From: Ciona savignyi
Lineage: Eukaryota > Chordata > Ascidiacea > Phlebobranchia > Cionidae
Direction of reading: 5' to 3'
Assembly (NCBI GenBank): GCA_000149265.1
Contig: CH003145.1
Span: forward strand, 719,333 to 783,332
Length of the DNA: 64,000 nucleotides
This document shows positions 24,691-39,600 of this stretch, piece after piece. The translations under genes and the position numbers were made by a program. Every line of letters begins with the position of its first letter. Position 1 is the stretch's first letter. The notes under the pieces were generated by a model. The model saw only the letters and a program-made list of their open reading frames with translations. It made no database searches and had not been told where the DNA came from.

Positions 24691-27600
24691 TTAAATTGCC
24701 TTGGAATTGGAAAAATAAGTTTTATTCATCAAAATTGGAGAAGATGTACTATCTACGGAATGACTACGTACGTCTTTTCCATTAAAATAATTTGCTTTTT
24801 CAACATGAGCAATGTTTAGAAGGTCACTTTGACTTTTATGCCTATTTTGTGGATAATTTGCTTGTTTCATTGGGACATAGTTGAGGGGGGGCAGTGGAAA
24901 CGCTTCTTCTGCACCATCCAGTGAGTGAATGTTTTCTCTCGACCTGGCACGTGCTTTCGTCAAGTGCTTCCTAGCAATGGTGCTCTCATGTTCTCGTAAC
25001 CTTCTGATTTCTATCATGCTGTGTTGATTGTCTGGTTGGGTGTCAGTTGAAATAACGCTGGAACGCGAGGCAGTTCTAGGATTTCCTCCGCTATCATCAC
25101 TTACACCATCTGTACTTGGATTTCTACTTTTTAAGTGTTCACTGCTGTCCCCTGAAAAACATAACACATATAGAACATTCCTAGTGGATAGGTAAGTGTA
25201 AGTGGCATTACATAGTAAAGTCAGATTACCTTGTGTCTTCGATGGAAAAACGAAGCCTTACCCAACGACATAACTAACTTACTGGCAGCTAGTTTTGACG
25301 GCCGATTACCTAACCAGCCAAACAAATATATATATATTTGTATGTATTGCTGGTTAGATCAGCCTTTGTCAGTTGTGTCATTACTTCTTGCACAAAGCAC
25401 ATATGCCATCTAAACCTCGTGGATTAATTCACCTAGTATAAAACTTTTGAACGTTAAACATTAAAAGTTACCTTGTACAAAAAATACGTTTTGACATATA
25501 AAGGATTTTTACTGCATACCTGTTGATTTAGGGTTTGTGGGTAATTGGTTTTTATTCTTCTTGTGTGTTTCAGGATTGTTTACTATCTGTGGGTGCACCA
25601 TAAGTCACTCCACCTTGGACAAGCTGAACTGGCTTCCTCAGGATCTCTGAGCCATCGCTATCAACCACAGATATGATCTGGATGTAGGTTGGATGGATGT
25701 GTCATTTCTATCTTAGTAGTAAGCTCAGTTAAAAAAAAATGTCTTTGCAGGCAGCTGAAATGGCTATTAGATTAAATCCAGTCAATGGCTAGTCAGTTGT
25801 GTACCCTCCATGATTCATTGTTTTTAAAAGAGTGTTTTGCTGAGTAACCATGGTGGTGATTCTCCATTTTTTGGGGTTGAAAGCAGCATGTGCTAAGCTG
25901 CGTGGCGGTGTTCTTGTTTAGCTGTAAAGTTTTGTAATAGCAGAGCAGTGCTTTTTAAATAAAAGTGTTGATTGTGCATCTGCTGGCTGTTTTGTTGGAA
26001 AAAAGTAGCCGATGTACGAAGGGGTATGGACTTAAAATTTGTAAGTACAATTTTGTAGGATTTTGAGTTTAGGTTGCAGATCTAAGCTTCAATTTTAAAT
26101 TGTGAAAAAATCTAACACTTCCTATGTCAGGATTTTGAGTGACAGCTGTTTTTGTAAGGTCAGTTTGCATTGGAGAGATAGGGATAATAATTAGTTGAAC
26201 GTCTCCTTTAGTACACCCCACCACAATCCACTGGATTGTGAAAGAGGCTTACACAACTGGTAAACATTGCACACCGACTAAGCATCTGCTTAACCATTTT
26301 CCATAGACATTGAAAGATAAAAGAGGATGGAAAGTCATGTATAAAAATAATTATTCAGAATAACGGTTTACCACTCTGGGTGCCGATTTTGAACTTTTTT
26401 CTTTGCTGGTCTGCTCCTGGCTTTCTGAGGTTTTGTCATTGGAAGGTGATCCCGGGCACACTTTGTCATATTCTGTTAAACGATGCCAGTGAATACAACG
26501 TACTCTTGGAAAAACAAACAGCAGTCAATTCTTTACCATGGTCAACATTTTCACATTTTGCTTTTCTCCGTTTCTGCTTGAAACAGTATATAGCCAATGC
26601 CAGTAGCAGCAGAAGCAAAATACTTCCTCCAACACAAGCAAGGATGGTTTTTAGGCGAATCGAGTCAGCTGCTGGATCTGCACATACCTCTCTGGATTCT
26701 GTACAATAAACAAGGTTGGCATGAAGTATGGAGTCAGATAGACAAGCATCCCTCATGGAGGAATATCAACGTTGCTGTCAGTGCCCTGACACAAGAACAC
26801 AACTATCTAATTAGTAGCAATAAAAAAATTGCAAAATAAAATAATTTTACCATAGCCAGGCAATCGTGCGAACTCCACCCCCTTGTAGCAATCTTCTGTG
26901 AGCGTGCAGTAGGGGTTGGGGAGAAATCGAGTAGCGTCGCTACTTTGGTGGCACCAGGTGCACCCAACTTGTCCTGAACAATTCGCAGCACTTTTCTGCT
27001 CAGATATTAACACCAGAGTTGCATGATTATTTTATTCATACATTTTGTTTAATATTTTATAAGCTGTTTTTCTGTGATACAACATTTATTAATTATAAGA
27101 TTAAATACTGCTCATATATTTAATATACAAACATTCCGGTTATTTTTATAACCATAATCAGTGGTAGAGTAAGGGGTCTATGGAATCTTTTTTTAAATAA
27201 AGATTTGATAATATCACTGAATTTTCTACTATTATGATGTTGTTCATAGGAACTTAAATGTTAAACGGATAAATGAATATAGTAGCAATCAAACCCAAAA
27301 CCCTTAGTTTTCCCTTAGCAACAACACTGAAAAAAACAAAGTATTCACCTAAAAGCCATCACAATCGAATGGGTGACAATAGCTTTATCAAACTGAATGT
27401 GAAACAAGGTACCCTCATGATAAATCGTGATATGACAACTGTCACGGTTTCACTTACGGTAATAAAAAAAAAATATTTTTAAGATATAATTATTTCATTA
27501 TGGGTTAACTGTTTGGGGAATCTATTGTCCACGATGGGGTTTGTTTTAGTGGCGAAAAATGTGTAAATATTTTTAAAAATACAAACCGATAAATGGCAAC

Positions 27601-30600
27601 TGGCTGTTATACATTTAGGTAAGCTGTCCTGTATACACTCGGAGAAAGGGATAAGTTCTGGTCGCTCTGGGTAACATGTGGGTATGTCTTCATCCACCTG
27701 TGTGATATCCCAATATTTGAATATAACCAATTAAACTTTGCAATTACAAAATTTACAGAAATGACAATTAAAAACAACTTTATAAAAAAAAACAGGCCAG
27801 TAAAAACAAGGGCAATTATGCCTTTAGTCAGGTTAATAAAAAAGCTGTTTTGAATTTTTTTTATCACAATTTGAAAATCCACTAGACCAAGATAATGATT
27901 ATTGAGTCTTGCCCAGGGACACAGCACGGGAATCAAATATGGAACCGGCACGGACATGACTGCCCCACTTAACCCCTACATCAAGTGGTTGGTAGGTAAT
28001 ACACTTACCCGAATCACATTATCACAAGCGTCCACATCAACCGGGTAGCTGCACGGGCATTGCCACGTTCCATCATAATATGAACCACTTCTGTTACTAC
28101 AAATCTGTGTATTTAAAGTATTACGTATACTGGTGATATCGCGTCGTGGAGCTATTAACAGTATTAAGTGCCTTGCCTAAAGACACAAAGGACTGGAAAT
28201 GGGCTGGTTTCGATATAATCACCTCCAGGCTAACATTTTACCAAAAGTTCAAACAATACACTGCCAACCCAAAGCTGTTAAGACATGTTAAATGTTTTAA
28301 ACTGTTTGATTTTTTAACAACCCATTTGCTTCCATTGTAACGAATAAATGTTATGAATGTGCCTTATAGATTACAACAGTGCCAACAAAATAAACACACC
28401 TGACTTTTGGATCTACAATCCTGATTGAAGCACCAGTCTTTGTTCGGTCTGGCCACAAGGTACAAATTGGTGTTGGCCACTGACTGCAAAAAATACTGCG
28501 AACACTGGTTGCTGGGAATAAAAAAACTGTTTTACATGATGCTTGTGATTATCTCTGTGTGTTTAAGTATAAAAACTACCCTATAATGTAGGGTCTTATA
28601 ACATTTACACTGCTCAGATTTGTCAGACCTTATTTTCACAGTAAGGTTGCGAGAACTATTGCAGTGCATTGTTTATAAGATAACTTCGAGTTTTAAACCA
28701 ATTACCTGCCAGATCGGGACTTCCAATCTCATTCTTCATTTCACAGGGCTAGACCAAACATTAATATGTTTTTTTGTTCAACCCATCAATTTACTAGTAA
28801 AGCAGAACTGACTAAACCGCTCGTTTCAAACCCCTCAACCTTTCATTTAACAGTTCACTTGGACAGCCTTATCAGCTAACCGTCCAAGCAAATATTAATT
28901 AAGTGATATTTGACTGATTTGGTTTGCACAAAGTGCAACAACGGGAAGGATACTTATTTTTAACCCAGAGTAACAAACTACACTTATCAGTAGAAAAGCA
29001 TTAGTGCCCTAAAACTCACTTTGATTTGGAAACATTTAAGCTGGCGTTTGGATGCAACTCGTACCATATTCTGTACAAGTTTTGGCTTAAATCCAGGCAT
29101 CGTTTTCTTGTGATGAAATTGGCATCTTGAAGTAACGTGAGTAAGGCTTTGTCACCTATTCAAGAAATTGTACAAAATACTACTGAATGAATTTAAAATA
29201 AGAATGGTGATATCTATTTCCATGGATGGACAACGAAAGGCTTTATTATCTTGGTTAATATTGTACCCACAATGAGGTTGCAAGACCTGTTACATTGAGC
29301 TTATTAGATATTTTTAAATTTACTAGACCAACATTAATTATGTGTACATAATGCTATTTTCAGACCTTTCAGGAATATCCTATTCCATCACAATATATTT
29401 GGTATAATAAGTGAAATATACCAAATATTACCCGTTCAAAAATTACACTGGTCAACAAAAACATAGTTTTTTTTTTAAACGAGAACAAGAACACTTATTT
29501 CTGGCTAATATCGAGGCGCTGATTCCGAATCTGACATTAGTTTTCTGCTAGCACATCAGGATTTTGAGATATGAGGGGTATGGTGTCTAAGATTGAGTGT
29601 ATTTTGTGTCCCATAAATGACCATATTTCTGCCATTAACATGACTGCTGGAACTTTACAAATTTTCGAATCTGTAGACCAGCAAAGATTTCTTCTTTCAA
29701 CTTAGCTAGGCTTGACTATAGCATGGGAAACTTTAACAGAGAAATTCAAAACCATTTGAATTCTGTTTTGCCATAGCTTTCACTAAGTCCTTTATCAATC
29801 CTAGCTTGATATGCAATGGTGGCAATAAAACTTAAAAAAAAAAAAAAAAAAAAGTAAACTATAGTTTAAAACAGCTCTTCAAAATCATGGCAATAACATC
29901 AACCCTGAAGGCTGAAGATAAGTCCCAATTGCGCTTCCTGTAGTAACTTATGTTGACATCTTTTTCAACCATATTTCGTTCTTTTAACCTTAATGCAATG
30001 AGCTCCGCTTTTTCCTTGGAAAGACATAGATCTCTAATTAAGGCATTTAAATGTTTTTGTGAAAATATGATGGGATCTTCTGTGGTTTCAGAATCTGTGT
30101 AGTTGGAAGGAATCAATTCGTCAGAGTTGTGTTCATCAGTAGCCTACTGCTATCAGTAGTATCAAGTAAATGTAATGGAGGTACTGGTGGTGGCATTGAT
30201 TTATTATAAGGAACAGGAGTCCTTACTGAATCCAAGTTGGGATATGTTATTTTGTCTCTCTGTTTAAAGGATAAACCCTTTGTTTTAGTAGGAAAAATAG
30301 CAATATTGACAGTGATCGTCAGCGTCACACCAAATCATTGGGATGAAAACCGGCAGAAGACCATTTATATAGCCAGTTGTGCAAGCCTAAGCTGCATATC
30401 TTGCATATTTTATGGGATTCCTAGGTATTATCTTGGTTGCCTCATGGGCAACCAAAATATGCCGCATACATCTTTTTGATATCATGAGTGATTCTTTGCT
30501 GTTTTTTGCTTGTAAACTTTCCACAGACAAAGAAAAATCGATCTGTATGGTTTAAGCAATTTCTGGGAATTATGATATTTATAAATTACTTGTAAAAATA

Positions 30601-33600
30601 GTATGTATATTACTATTTTACAATTACAGAAATAACTAATTTATTTGGATACAACATTACTATATAATGGTAAATATAATTCCCTCAGTTCCGCCTGGTA
30701 TGTTCCTACATTTTTAACTCTCTACTAACTGTATTCTACTCTACACTTAAATAAACTTGCAAAAATATCCCTTCATCCCTTCCTTGTTATTTAGAGCTTG
30801 CACTTGGGTTGTTTTTACATTTAAGAATGTATGTTCTATTGTATTTGGACTGTAAAACAAAAATTGATTTAAAATTGCATAAACCAAAATATCTCAAAAA
30901 CCTGATGTGCTAGAGAAAAAATAAAATCATTTTTGGAATCTGCATTAAAAATACTTTAAGATACGATCATTAGAATCTTTGTTTAAAATTTGCTGTTGAC
31001 CAGTGATTAGCTTACATTCTATAAATGAAAAATCTGGTAGGAATAAGTTTTTATGAATGTAATAAACTAGCATGTGCGAAAAGATTGTTGGGTGTGTTCC
31101 AAAAGAAAGCAAGGTCAGGTGTTTTGTTTCAATAAGATATTTTTGTAATTGCAAATACTGGGTATAAAATTGTTGGACCTTATGTCAGTATACCACAAGG
31201 GCAGTATTCAGAATAGCAGATATATTTATTATTTGCTATTACTTCAATTTTATTGCTTTATTGTAATAAACCTATTCTCATATAATTCAGTAAAAGTTAC
31301 ATCTTACTTGCAATATGCTTCACTTTTATATCATCTTCGTTGGCATTAATATAGTCTTTATGTAGAATAACATTCCCGAAATTGTCAACAAGAATGCAGT
31401 ACCACGAATTTCCCCTAAATAATGAATTACAATAACAAACATTATTCAGTGTTTAAGCAATACTAATTTTAAAACATTGTTTTTTCAGTAATGGAAATTT
31501 TAACCTCGAAAACAAATTAATAAATTATTCAACTTAAATCTTGAAATATCTACTTTTTTTAAAATATTTTACCCCTTGCAATTTGGATAGAGATCTGTTA
31601 GTTTGGTGTATAAATGATACAGAGAAAAGTCAATGCCAACAACTCCAATCACTTTTTCACCGTCTATCTAAAAACAAATTATATAATTAAACAAAGTGGA
31701 TCTGATCAATGTACATCACATAACAACCAAGATAAAGTGCAAAGAAATGGATGCACTTCGGTACTTTGTTTAATCTCCAGTCGATTAACTATATTAGAAA
31801 CATNNNNNNNNNNNNNNNNNNNNNNNNNNNNNNNNNNNNNNNNNNNNNNNNNNNNNNNNNNNNNNNNNNNNNNNNNNNNNNNNNNNNNNNNNNNNNNNNN
31901 NNNAGGTGGTAGTATCAAAACTAGCCATGAGCTAGTCGGTTAAGTGCTTAGAATATGAACCAGTAAATTTTGGGGTTTACAGCAGCAATGTCTCTTTTAT
32001 ATTAAGTATATTGCAATAGCTTTAAACAGAAACCAGATTAGGGGTCTGGGCTAACACAACAATTTCTTATGTTACCTGAATTGTTATCAATATAGAGCAC
32101 AATAATAGCGGTTAGAGTGGGTATGAGGTATTTCGACAATTACCATTGTTATAACAATTGTAGTTGACCAGTCAATGGAATTAAGTAAACCATAAAACAG
32201 TTATAAATAACTTACATCGCTATAAGACTTTGCAACAATAGCATGACTGATGGTTATAACATTACCAGGACCAGCAGCATCTCTGTATGGCGGTGAAAAT
32301 ACGCTGTGTTTTGGTTTCGCTACAGATTGCTCATACCTAATATAAGGAAGTATTTGATCAAAAAAAGACAGAATTCGAATGCTTATCTTAGGTGGAGGGA
32401 AAAACTTTAAATAGTCAAAACAAGAATGTGCGCTAGAATATCACTTTCCCATAGCTTAAGTGTACAGAGAGACCAGAGCTGTTGAAGTGTTGTAGCTATT
32501 TGAAGAAATTTTTACAATAATTAATTAACTCAATTATTCACTGTATCTGGAAGCAGTTTTTTGTCTGGTTTTATCTTACAAGTTTTAAGCTGCCATATCA
32601 ATTAACAGGGACAAATAAAATCTGATCATAATCAGTCTAATACAATTACTTCCAATTTCAAACTTTGAATTACTGCCAAATCAGATCTTAAACACAAAAA
32701 CCGGTAAGTAAATGTTAACTCAACTTTAATTTAAACTTTAAATACAATTTTAACTCTTTAAATTTGCCTTTGTACCATACTTGCTTTACAGTATTGGATC
32801 CATACATAACCTTGAAATTTTAATAACTTCTTACCACACTCTTTTTGTGACATCAATTATTTTAGGAAGTCTAGTACCGGGATAAATCCTATCAACCCCA
32901 TTGGCAGTTCCGACAAATCGAGCTGAAACATGATTTTCACTCTGTTTCACCCACAAGTGATCCACAAACGACGACCACAGTACATCAGATATAACCCCAA
33001 CCGAAAACAACTCTGAAAATGTTAAGGTAAACTAGAGTGGTGCTTGATTTTTTCTTTAAGAGTAGGAAAACATTTTTAAGACATTAGACTATCATATTAC
33101 CAGTGCATCAACAGTCCTGGTGCTGAGACTATTTCCGTATGTTAACCATTGATATTTATTCAATTTATTAGATGTAATGAAATTTCCTGATTTTGAAGAC
33201 AAATGTTGGAAATTGAATGCTACGAAAGAGGCATTTTCCATTAAGTGCTTATGAAATATTTCTATAATAAAGTCGATGAGAAGAAAACTACTTGTCTGAT
33301 CAAAACCCATGTTAACCAGCACTCATTTCTAATCTAAATAATGACAATTAATCTATCACTGGAGAAAAAAAAGCCTTTAAAATGGATACCAGCTAGTTGC
33401 AGCAACTTGCATAAAGTGTCTTACTCAGAATCCCCACACATAAGGGCAGTGATACGCACAAGACAACCAGTGGTAAAATTTCTTATTAAACATAAGTTGT
33501 ACAAAAAACCTGCTATCGCCCTGTATTTGGTGAATACTTCTTGGATGCTTGAGTTTGATTTTGATTCAAAAAGTTCATTAAAAAAGCTGGTATACTGTGC

Positions 33601-36600
33601 GACTATGAATTCTGATTCATCACGTGCTTCGTAGTTGAAAGGCGAACGAAATGACTTGGGCGCAAACAGGACCGTGGATTTTGAAACTGTAGCTGTCTGA
33701 AAAAGATTCACAAAATCAATGGATGATGGAAAAAAACAAAATGTGTCGATTTTTATTTAAAAGCCTAAGATCTCAATGGCACACACGAAAGCAGAAGCTG
33801 CTTGCTTACATTGCAAAGAATAACGCAAATTTTTGGGAGGGACTCTTTTTTTTAACAAACTTTTTCTAACAACTAGGGACTTGTTTTTCTAACAGCTTTG
33901 CTGTGGGAGGGACTCTTTTTTTAACAAACTTTTTCTAACAACTAGGGACTCGTTTTTCTAACAACTTTGCTGTGCAAAGACTTTTTCCAGTAGTGGATGT
34001 CAGATGGTTTTAACAGCACAGCAAGCTAGACACCCACCTTATAAAATCGTTGACAAAGCTTTCCACTGCTAGCTAAGTCAAGCCGGTGATATTGGAAAGT
34101 TTGATTAGTTATCGAACTAAAAGTATCTTTTGGCTCCAAAATATTTTTCTCAGCATTGACTTTAGATACAAAGCATATCGAGAATTTTGTACCATTGATC
34201 GATTTCCAAAATAGATTGGCTTTCATCTGAATTTTGTTGCATAATTGGTTAAACTTAAGTAAAATGATTTGTTTATTTTATGGACACTAATTAGCTTTAG
34301 GGTCTTTTAAAATTTAAGCAAAAATCTTTAATCATGAGATGGACTTTTATTATGGTAATCCAACTGTAGGTAGACTGTGTTTTTAGTTTTGTGTTATAAT
34401 GTAGTTGAATCAAATCTGAGGATAAACACGCATGTTCAACATACTAAACATCATATAACAAACAAACCAACTTACTCTTGCACTATTTACTGTGCCACCA
34501 ACAGGTAAAACCTTTATCATGTCAATTGCTTTGCTTCCACTTTGGCCTGCTATCATAGACTCTATAACCGCACCAAAATTGGTGCCACGCTCCAGTTGGT
34601 TGATATGATAATAATTGACAGAATCCGAAGGCATGAGGGCGGGCATTGATGGATGGAAAATGACCCGGCCTTTATTATCTGGTTATATTTGTATTGGATA
34701 AATTTTACTTGCCAAGGATGGGTGGATTTTAATTTGTATCCCTATTCCAACCATGCCTTTGCAAACAATTTATTTATGTTACTGTAAAATAACTCACTGT
34801 TCCAACCTAGCAGGATGTCCACAATTAACTCAAACCTGTAACCTTTTGGTTGGATATGCTGATAACCACAATGTCCGGAACTCAATATAAAATTGCTTGT
34901 TTTAAAATTAATGTTTAATGGTATAATACCAAATCTTAAATTCACTGTACCTATAATGAATATGTAAGATCCATCTCCATTATTGAAGTAAATTGCATCT
35001 TTAAATATATCTTGCAAAGTAATGTCAATGGCAACTACACCATACAATGTATTTGTTCCTGGTCTGTAAACTGGAAGACCTATTGTGAGAATCAAACCTA
35101 AAAATATTAAATATTTTTTTACCTAGTTAGCAAGTGGTTTTAGATTAGGACAGTGCTTTTCACCCTGAACCTTTTTCGTATAAAAATAGTGTGTTCTGAA
35201 TGTAATTTTGTTTTAATTAATGTTATGGATACTGTTGTAGCAATAATAAGTTCTGCAAACTCACACTTAATTACTGTATTGTGCTGTTTAATGATTATCT
35301 ATTTATATACGCTAGTCAAACTTAAAAATTTATTAAAAATCACAATTAAAACAAATTCCTAATTTCTATAATATATCAGAAAGGAAAGTATGCGCCACCA
35401 GCCCACCACCCAATATCCATAAAATATGAAGTGGAATTAACAGTGTTTATATTGATGAACATGAATTATTTACAGTTGTAATAACAGACTGCAGAAGCAG
35501 ATAATAAATATTAAATAAATTCAGTCAAAAACGGACATTAACAAAAAAACAATATTAAATATATACCTGTAGCGAAGGGTATTAAGTATAATATTGTGTG
35601 ATAAGTATACTAGCCTAAGCAAAAACCATAAAAGTAAAATAATTTAAATAGTATTTTTTTAAATATTTTTTTAAATTTATACACAAATAATCTTTTAATT
35701 GGAGCGAAACGTTTGCGTAATCATAAAGATAATAATTTTAAAGTTAAATGAATAAAATTGCAAATGTTGTTTATAAGCAGCAATTAAAAATCTTGCTGCT
35801 ATTTTACTGTTTATTTGGTACCCTAAGTAAAGGTGGTAATTTTACCCTTACTTTTATCTAGCCCAGACATTTTCTTAGAAATTTTAGTAACCTTATAAAT
35901 AAAAAGTACTTCTTCATTTAGTATAACTGGGGGTGGATTATATGAAAATTAAAGTTAAGCTGGGTAACCTGTAATCACATGTTAATGCTTTGGCGCCATA
36001 GTTAATAAGTAACAGAAAATACATAAACCTACCCAAGCCACCAGCATCTATGTAAGGTACAGAGAAAACAGGTTCATTCACATAAGTAGAGTTGTTTAAA
36101 GCCTGGTTTAAATCACTCATTATCTTACGAATGTCGTTAGGTTCAGTAATAAGAAATACATTTCCTGAAAATAATATGGCAATTTTAATATAACAAATTA
36201 TAAGCAACAAAATTATTTTGGTAGATTTTAAAATGTGACAGACTGGGATAAAATAGATTTAAGGGAAAATGTACTAACCATTTTTGGATTGATTTACATT
36301 TGCAGCTTTAGATAGTTGCTCTAAAATTCCATAGTTAACTGCAAATGGAAAATAATAATTAGGTTGTCTCAGTTAAAGGTTTCATGATATGCAGGTGCTA
36401 AAACAGTCTCAAAAATCGGGTGGTAGACAGTTAAAATAGTGAGCAGTTTACACAGTTATACTATTCAAAGATAAAGAAACTATATTGTAGCCAGTGTGAT
36501 AATATAATTATTTGCATTGGCCCTCAAGTAACATTTTTCACACCCGTGACTGATAAGTGACTTAACATCGACACTACCAGCAAAATGGCCAAGGTAAGAG

Positions 36601-39600
36601 TTAACCCGGAAACCTGACAGATTATTACAAAAGTTCCTAATCAAAAACTTGTATTACCATTTCTGCCAAGGGCATAAGAAAACACAACAGCGGAATTTCC
36701 AATTCTCTTATTCCCTTCTTTTATCACAGAATACACAGCGTTTATATTTCCATGGGCTTCCTTGGGTTCCCCATCCGTTATTAACATGACAGCGTAATTT
36801 GATGCACCATTTTTAACTGAAATATAATGTAAGACTTTTTTATCCAAACTAACATTACAATATAAAAATTATTTAATACTGGACGTTATAATCTTTAGGG
36901 ATACATACCACATCAGTTTATAGAGTTACTACATCAAAAGACCAAAAAGTTCATTTAGTACAAGACTGTGCATAATATGTTACGATACCAATAATATAAT
37001 GTTACAAGTGACAGCCACAAAAACATCCTACAAGAATTGTTTTGGTAATATGGCAAAACGATTTCTTTATTAAAAATTTAATTGGTTACAATACAAAAAC
37101 AAGTTAAATATTAAAACATAGTAGCTAAACTACATCATACTTTCATTTTGAATGACTTCATTTTGGTAATCCTGATTCAACAGTTGAAAAGCATTTTCGA
37201 ATGCTACTTTGTATGAAGATTCACCTGAAATTTTAGTTAATAGCATTTTTTAATTTCTGATTTTAAACAAGTTACCACATAGCCAATATGAAAATATCAG
37301 TGATGTTTGATTTATTTTAGTTTTCTTCCTTTCCGCAGCACTGCCATGTTTAATACAAAACCAACACCAATATACAGCAACTAAAACGAAACTTACCAAC
37401 TGGAACTAGGGTTTTAAGGAACTCTTCCATAAGTTTAAGTTTATTTGATTCAGTTGCAAGAGTCAGTTGGTTTCGGAAACAACCCATGGGAAAAACTGCT
37501 TGATTGTGAAATGCAATGGCACCAACCTATTTAAAGCATAATATTTAATGTTATTTAAAATAGCCTCTTTTACCATTGCAAATTTTTAACAGCGCCTTAC
37601 AGGGTAGAATCAACCATAGATTATGCCCTAAACTTATGTTTTTTAGACTATTTAGACATGATAGTGGACCAAAAGTTCATATTGCATAGGTTTGGTTGCT
37701 CATGTATTTTGATATGACATGATGACAGTCTTTATAACATGGGTAAAGTATTTGCAATGTTTGGACGTAAACAAAGGTTGTGTTTATTTATTGAAACAAT
37801 AAATAAAATGATACAAAAATGTAAATAACTTAAAATTGGTTAAATAATGTTAGCTGTATGTTAAGGGCATACCATATTTATTTATACAAGAAGTAATTTA
37901 AAAAAAATGTTTGCTAAGTCATTACAATTATTATTACAACATGTCAATCTAAAGTTACATTCCAGCTCTGAGTTTCTATTATTTAGACTTTCAATTTAAT
38001 CATCACGGGTGAAATAAGATATTGAATACAGAATTTAGTTGTTACTTGCTCCAAAAAATATTAACTACCAGAGTAAAGGATTTCCCAACGAAGATAGTAA
38101 TGCGTAACGTGTATTATTTACCAATTGCAGAAAATCAAATATATATTTATGTGTATACATGGTGAAAACAAATTTGCAATACTAAAACAAAATGATTACA
38201 GTACCTTATCATTGGGTCTTAAGGTACCAAGCACTATTTGGATAAGTTGAATTGCTATTTCGATAAGTGTTTGACTGTTGTATGTTCTTTGCATTGATCT
38301 TGAAATATCCAAAAGGAAAAGGATTCGTTTTGAGCGGGGCCAAGCAGTCTCTATATACCATGGTCTAAAATTGTAAATGTGTGCTTGACAATACAAAACG
38401 TCTTTGCCTTAATATATCTTTCGTAGTTTTTGCATAAATATATATTTCCTATGTTTCACTGTTATAAAACATAGATTCATATTTTTATCTTCAAAAACTA
38501 GGTGGATTAGAGTGTCGACTTTTTAAATTTAAATATCAAAACTAGTTGCTAGCAAGTTGGTTGTGTCCTTAGGCAAAGCACTCATTAGGCCTATCTCAAC
38601 CTTCTGGATTAACAAGTTGTACTAAAACTAAAAGAATGCTTAATTAAATGCAAAACACTTCAGTAGCTCTGGTTTGTCCCACCGGTTAGTCTGGTGATTT
38701 AGTGAGACGCCTTTCATCCGAAAGGTTGCAGGTTTAAAACTGTTTGTGTCTTTGGGCAAGGCACTTAAAGGACATATCCTATCATACACAACACACTACA
38801 ATGGCCAGGGTGAGCGTGAAGTGATCTGACGATTGCCCGCTTGTTAACCCTTAGACGACGACGGTTACATATTTGTAACCTAGATGTGTCCCCGAAAAAA
38901 AATGCACAATTCAGTCGTTTCTTGGGGGATTTTCCTAGTTTTGATATTTTTGGAAAGCATTTGTATAGATCTTTCGAAATAACGCATAAAAATATAATCC
39001 TTCCATTTAAAAATTTTGAGTAATATTGCTCCAAACATTTTACTTCAAAAATTTTGTATCTAGTTTAACTTTTAGGTAAAATATCGCTTTTTTGGGTTCT
39101 GGGGAGTTAAAATTGTTACACCAGTTGCTGTGAGAATAAAACTAGCAGTAGCCGTCTTTGTTTTCGAGTTTACCAGTCATTTTCGATTTTTCAACGATAT
39201 ATGTAAACATATGTGTACATGTTTTTTTTCTAATTACTATTGATATTTATTCATTTTTTCGACTTTGTTTACTTTGTTTTTCAATTATTATTTGATATTC
39301 GGAAGAAATATGACAACTTCGGAATAGATTACAGCCGATTAGGCTGCCAGCATGACCGAGGCCGACAGTGATTGTGGTGATGAAATGCCATATTTGTCAG
39401 TTTTATGTGACGTCATCACGCTTAGTTGACGTCATCAAAAAATAAATGACGTAACTTTGTAGGAAATTTCATTTTGAACACTTTTGTAATACATTACTAT
39501 CTTTTACAAGCTACCAGTAACGAGTAATTAGAGTATAAATTACTAATTATGACGTCATTACAAATACAACAACGTCATCAAAAAAATAAAAATACCAATT

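Noticed and set aside
26380..26839. Plus-strand ORFs of 109 and 80 codons
   Set aside because: They are antisense shadows of the CACHD1 transmembrane exon (26537-26698) and its flanks.
33092..33322. Minus-strand ORF of 76 codons between CACHD1 exons 14 and 15
   Set aside because: Tested as a cassette exon, but exons 33510-33696 and 32835-33012 already join in phase and align continuously with the family; no counterpart is known to me.
38765..39034. Opposing ORFs of 89 and 60 codons
   Set aside because: They overlap each other and straddle the piggyBac-like left terminus; no transposase or host-protein character.
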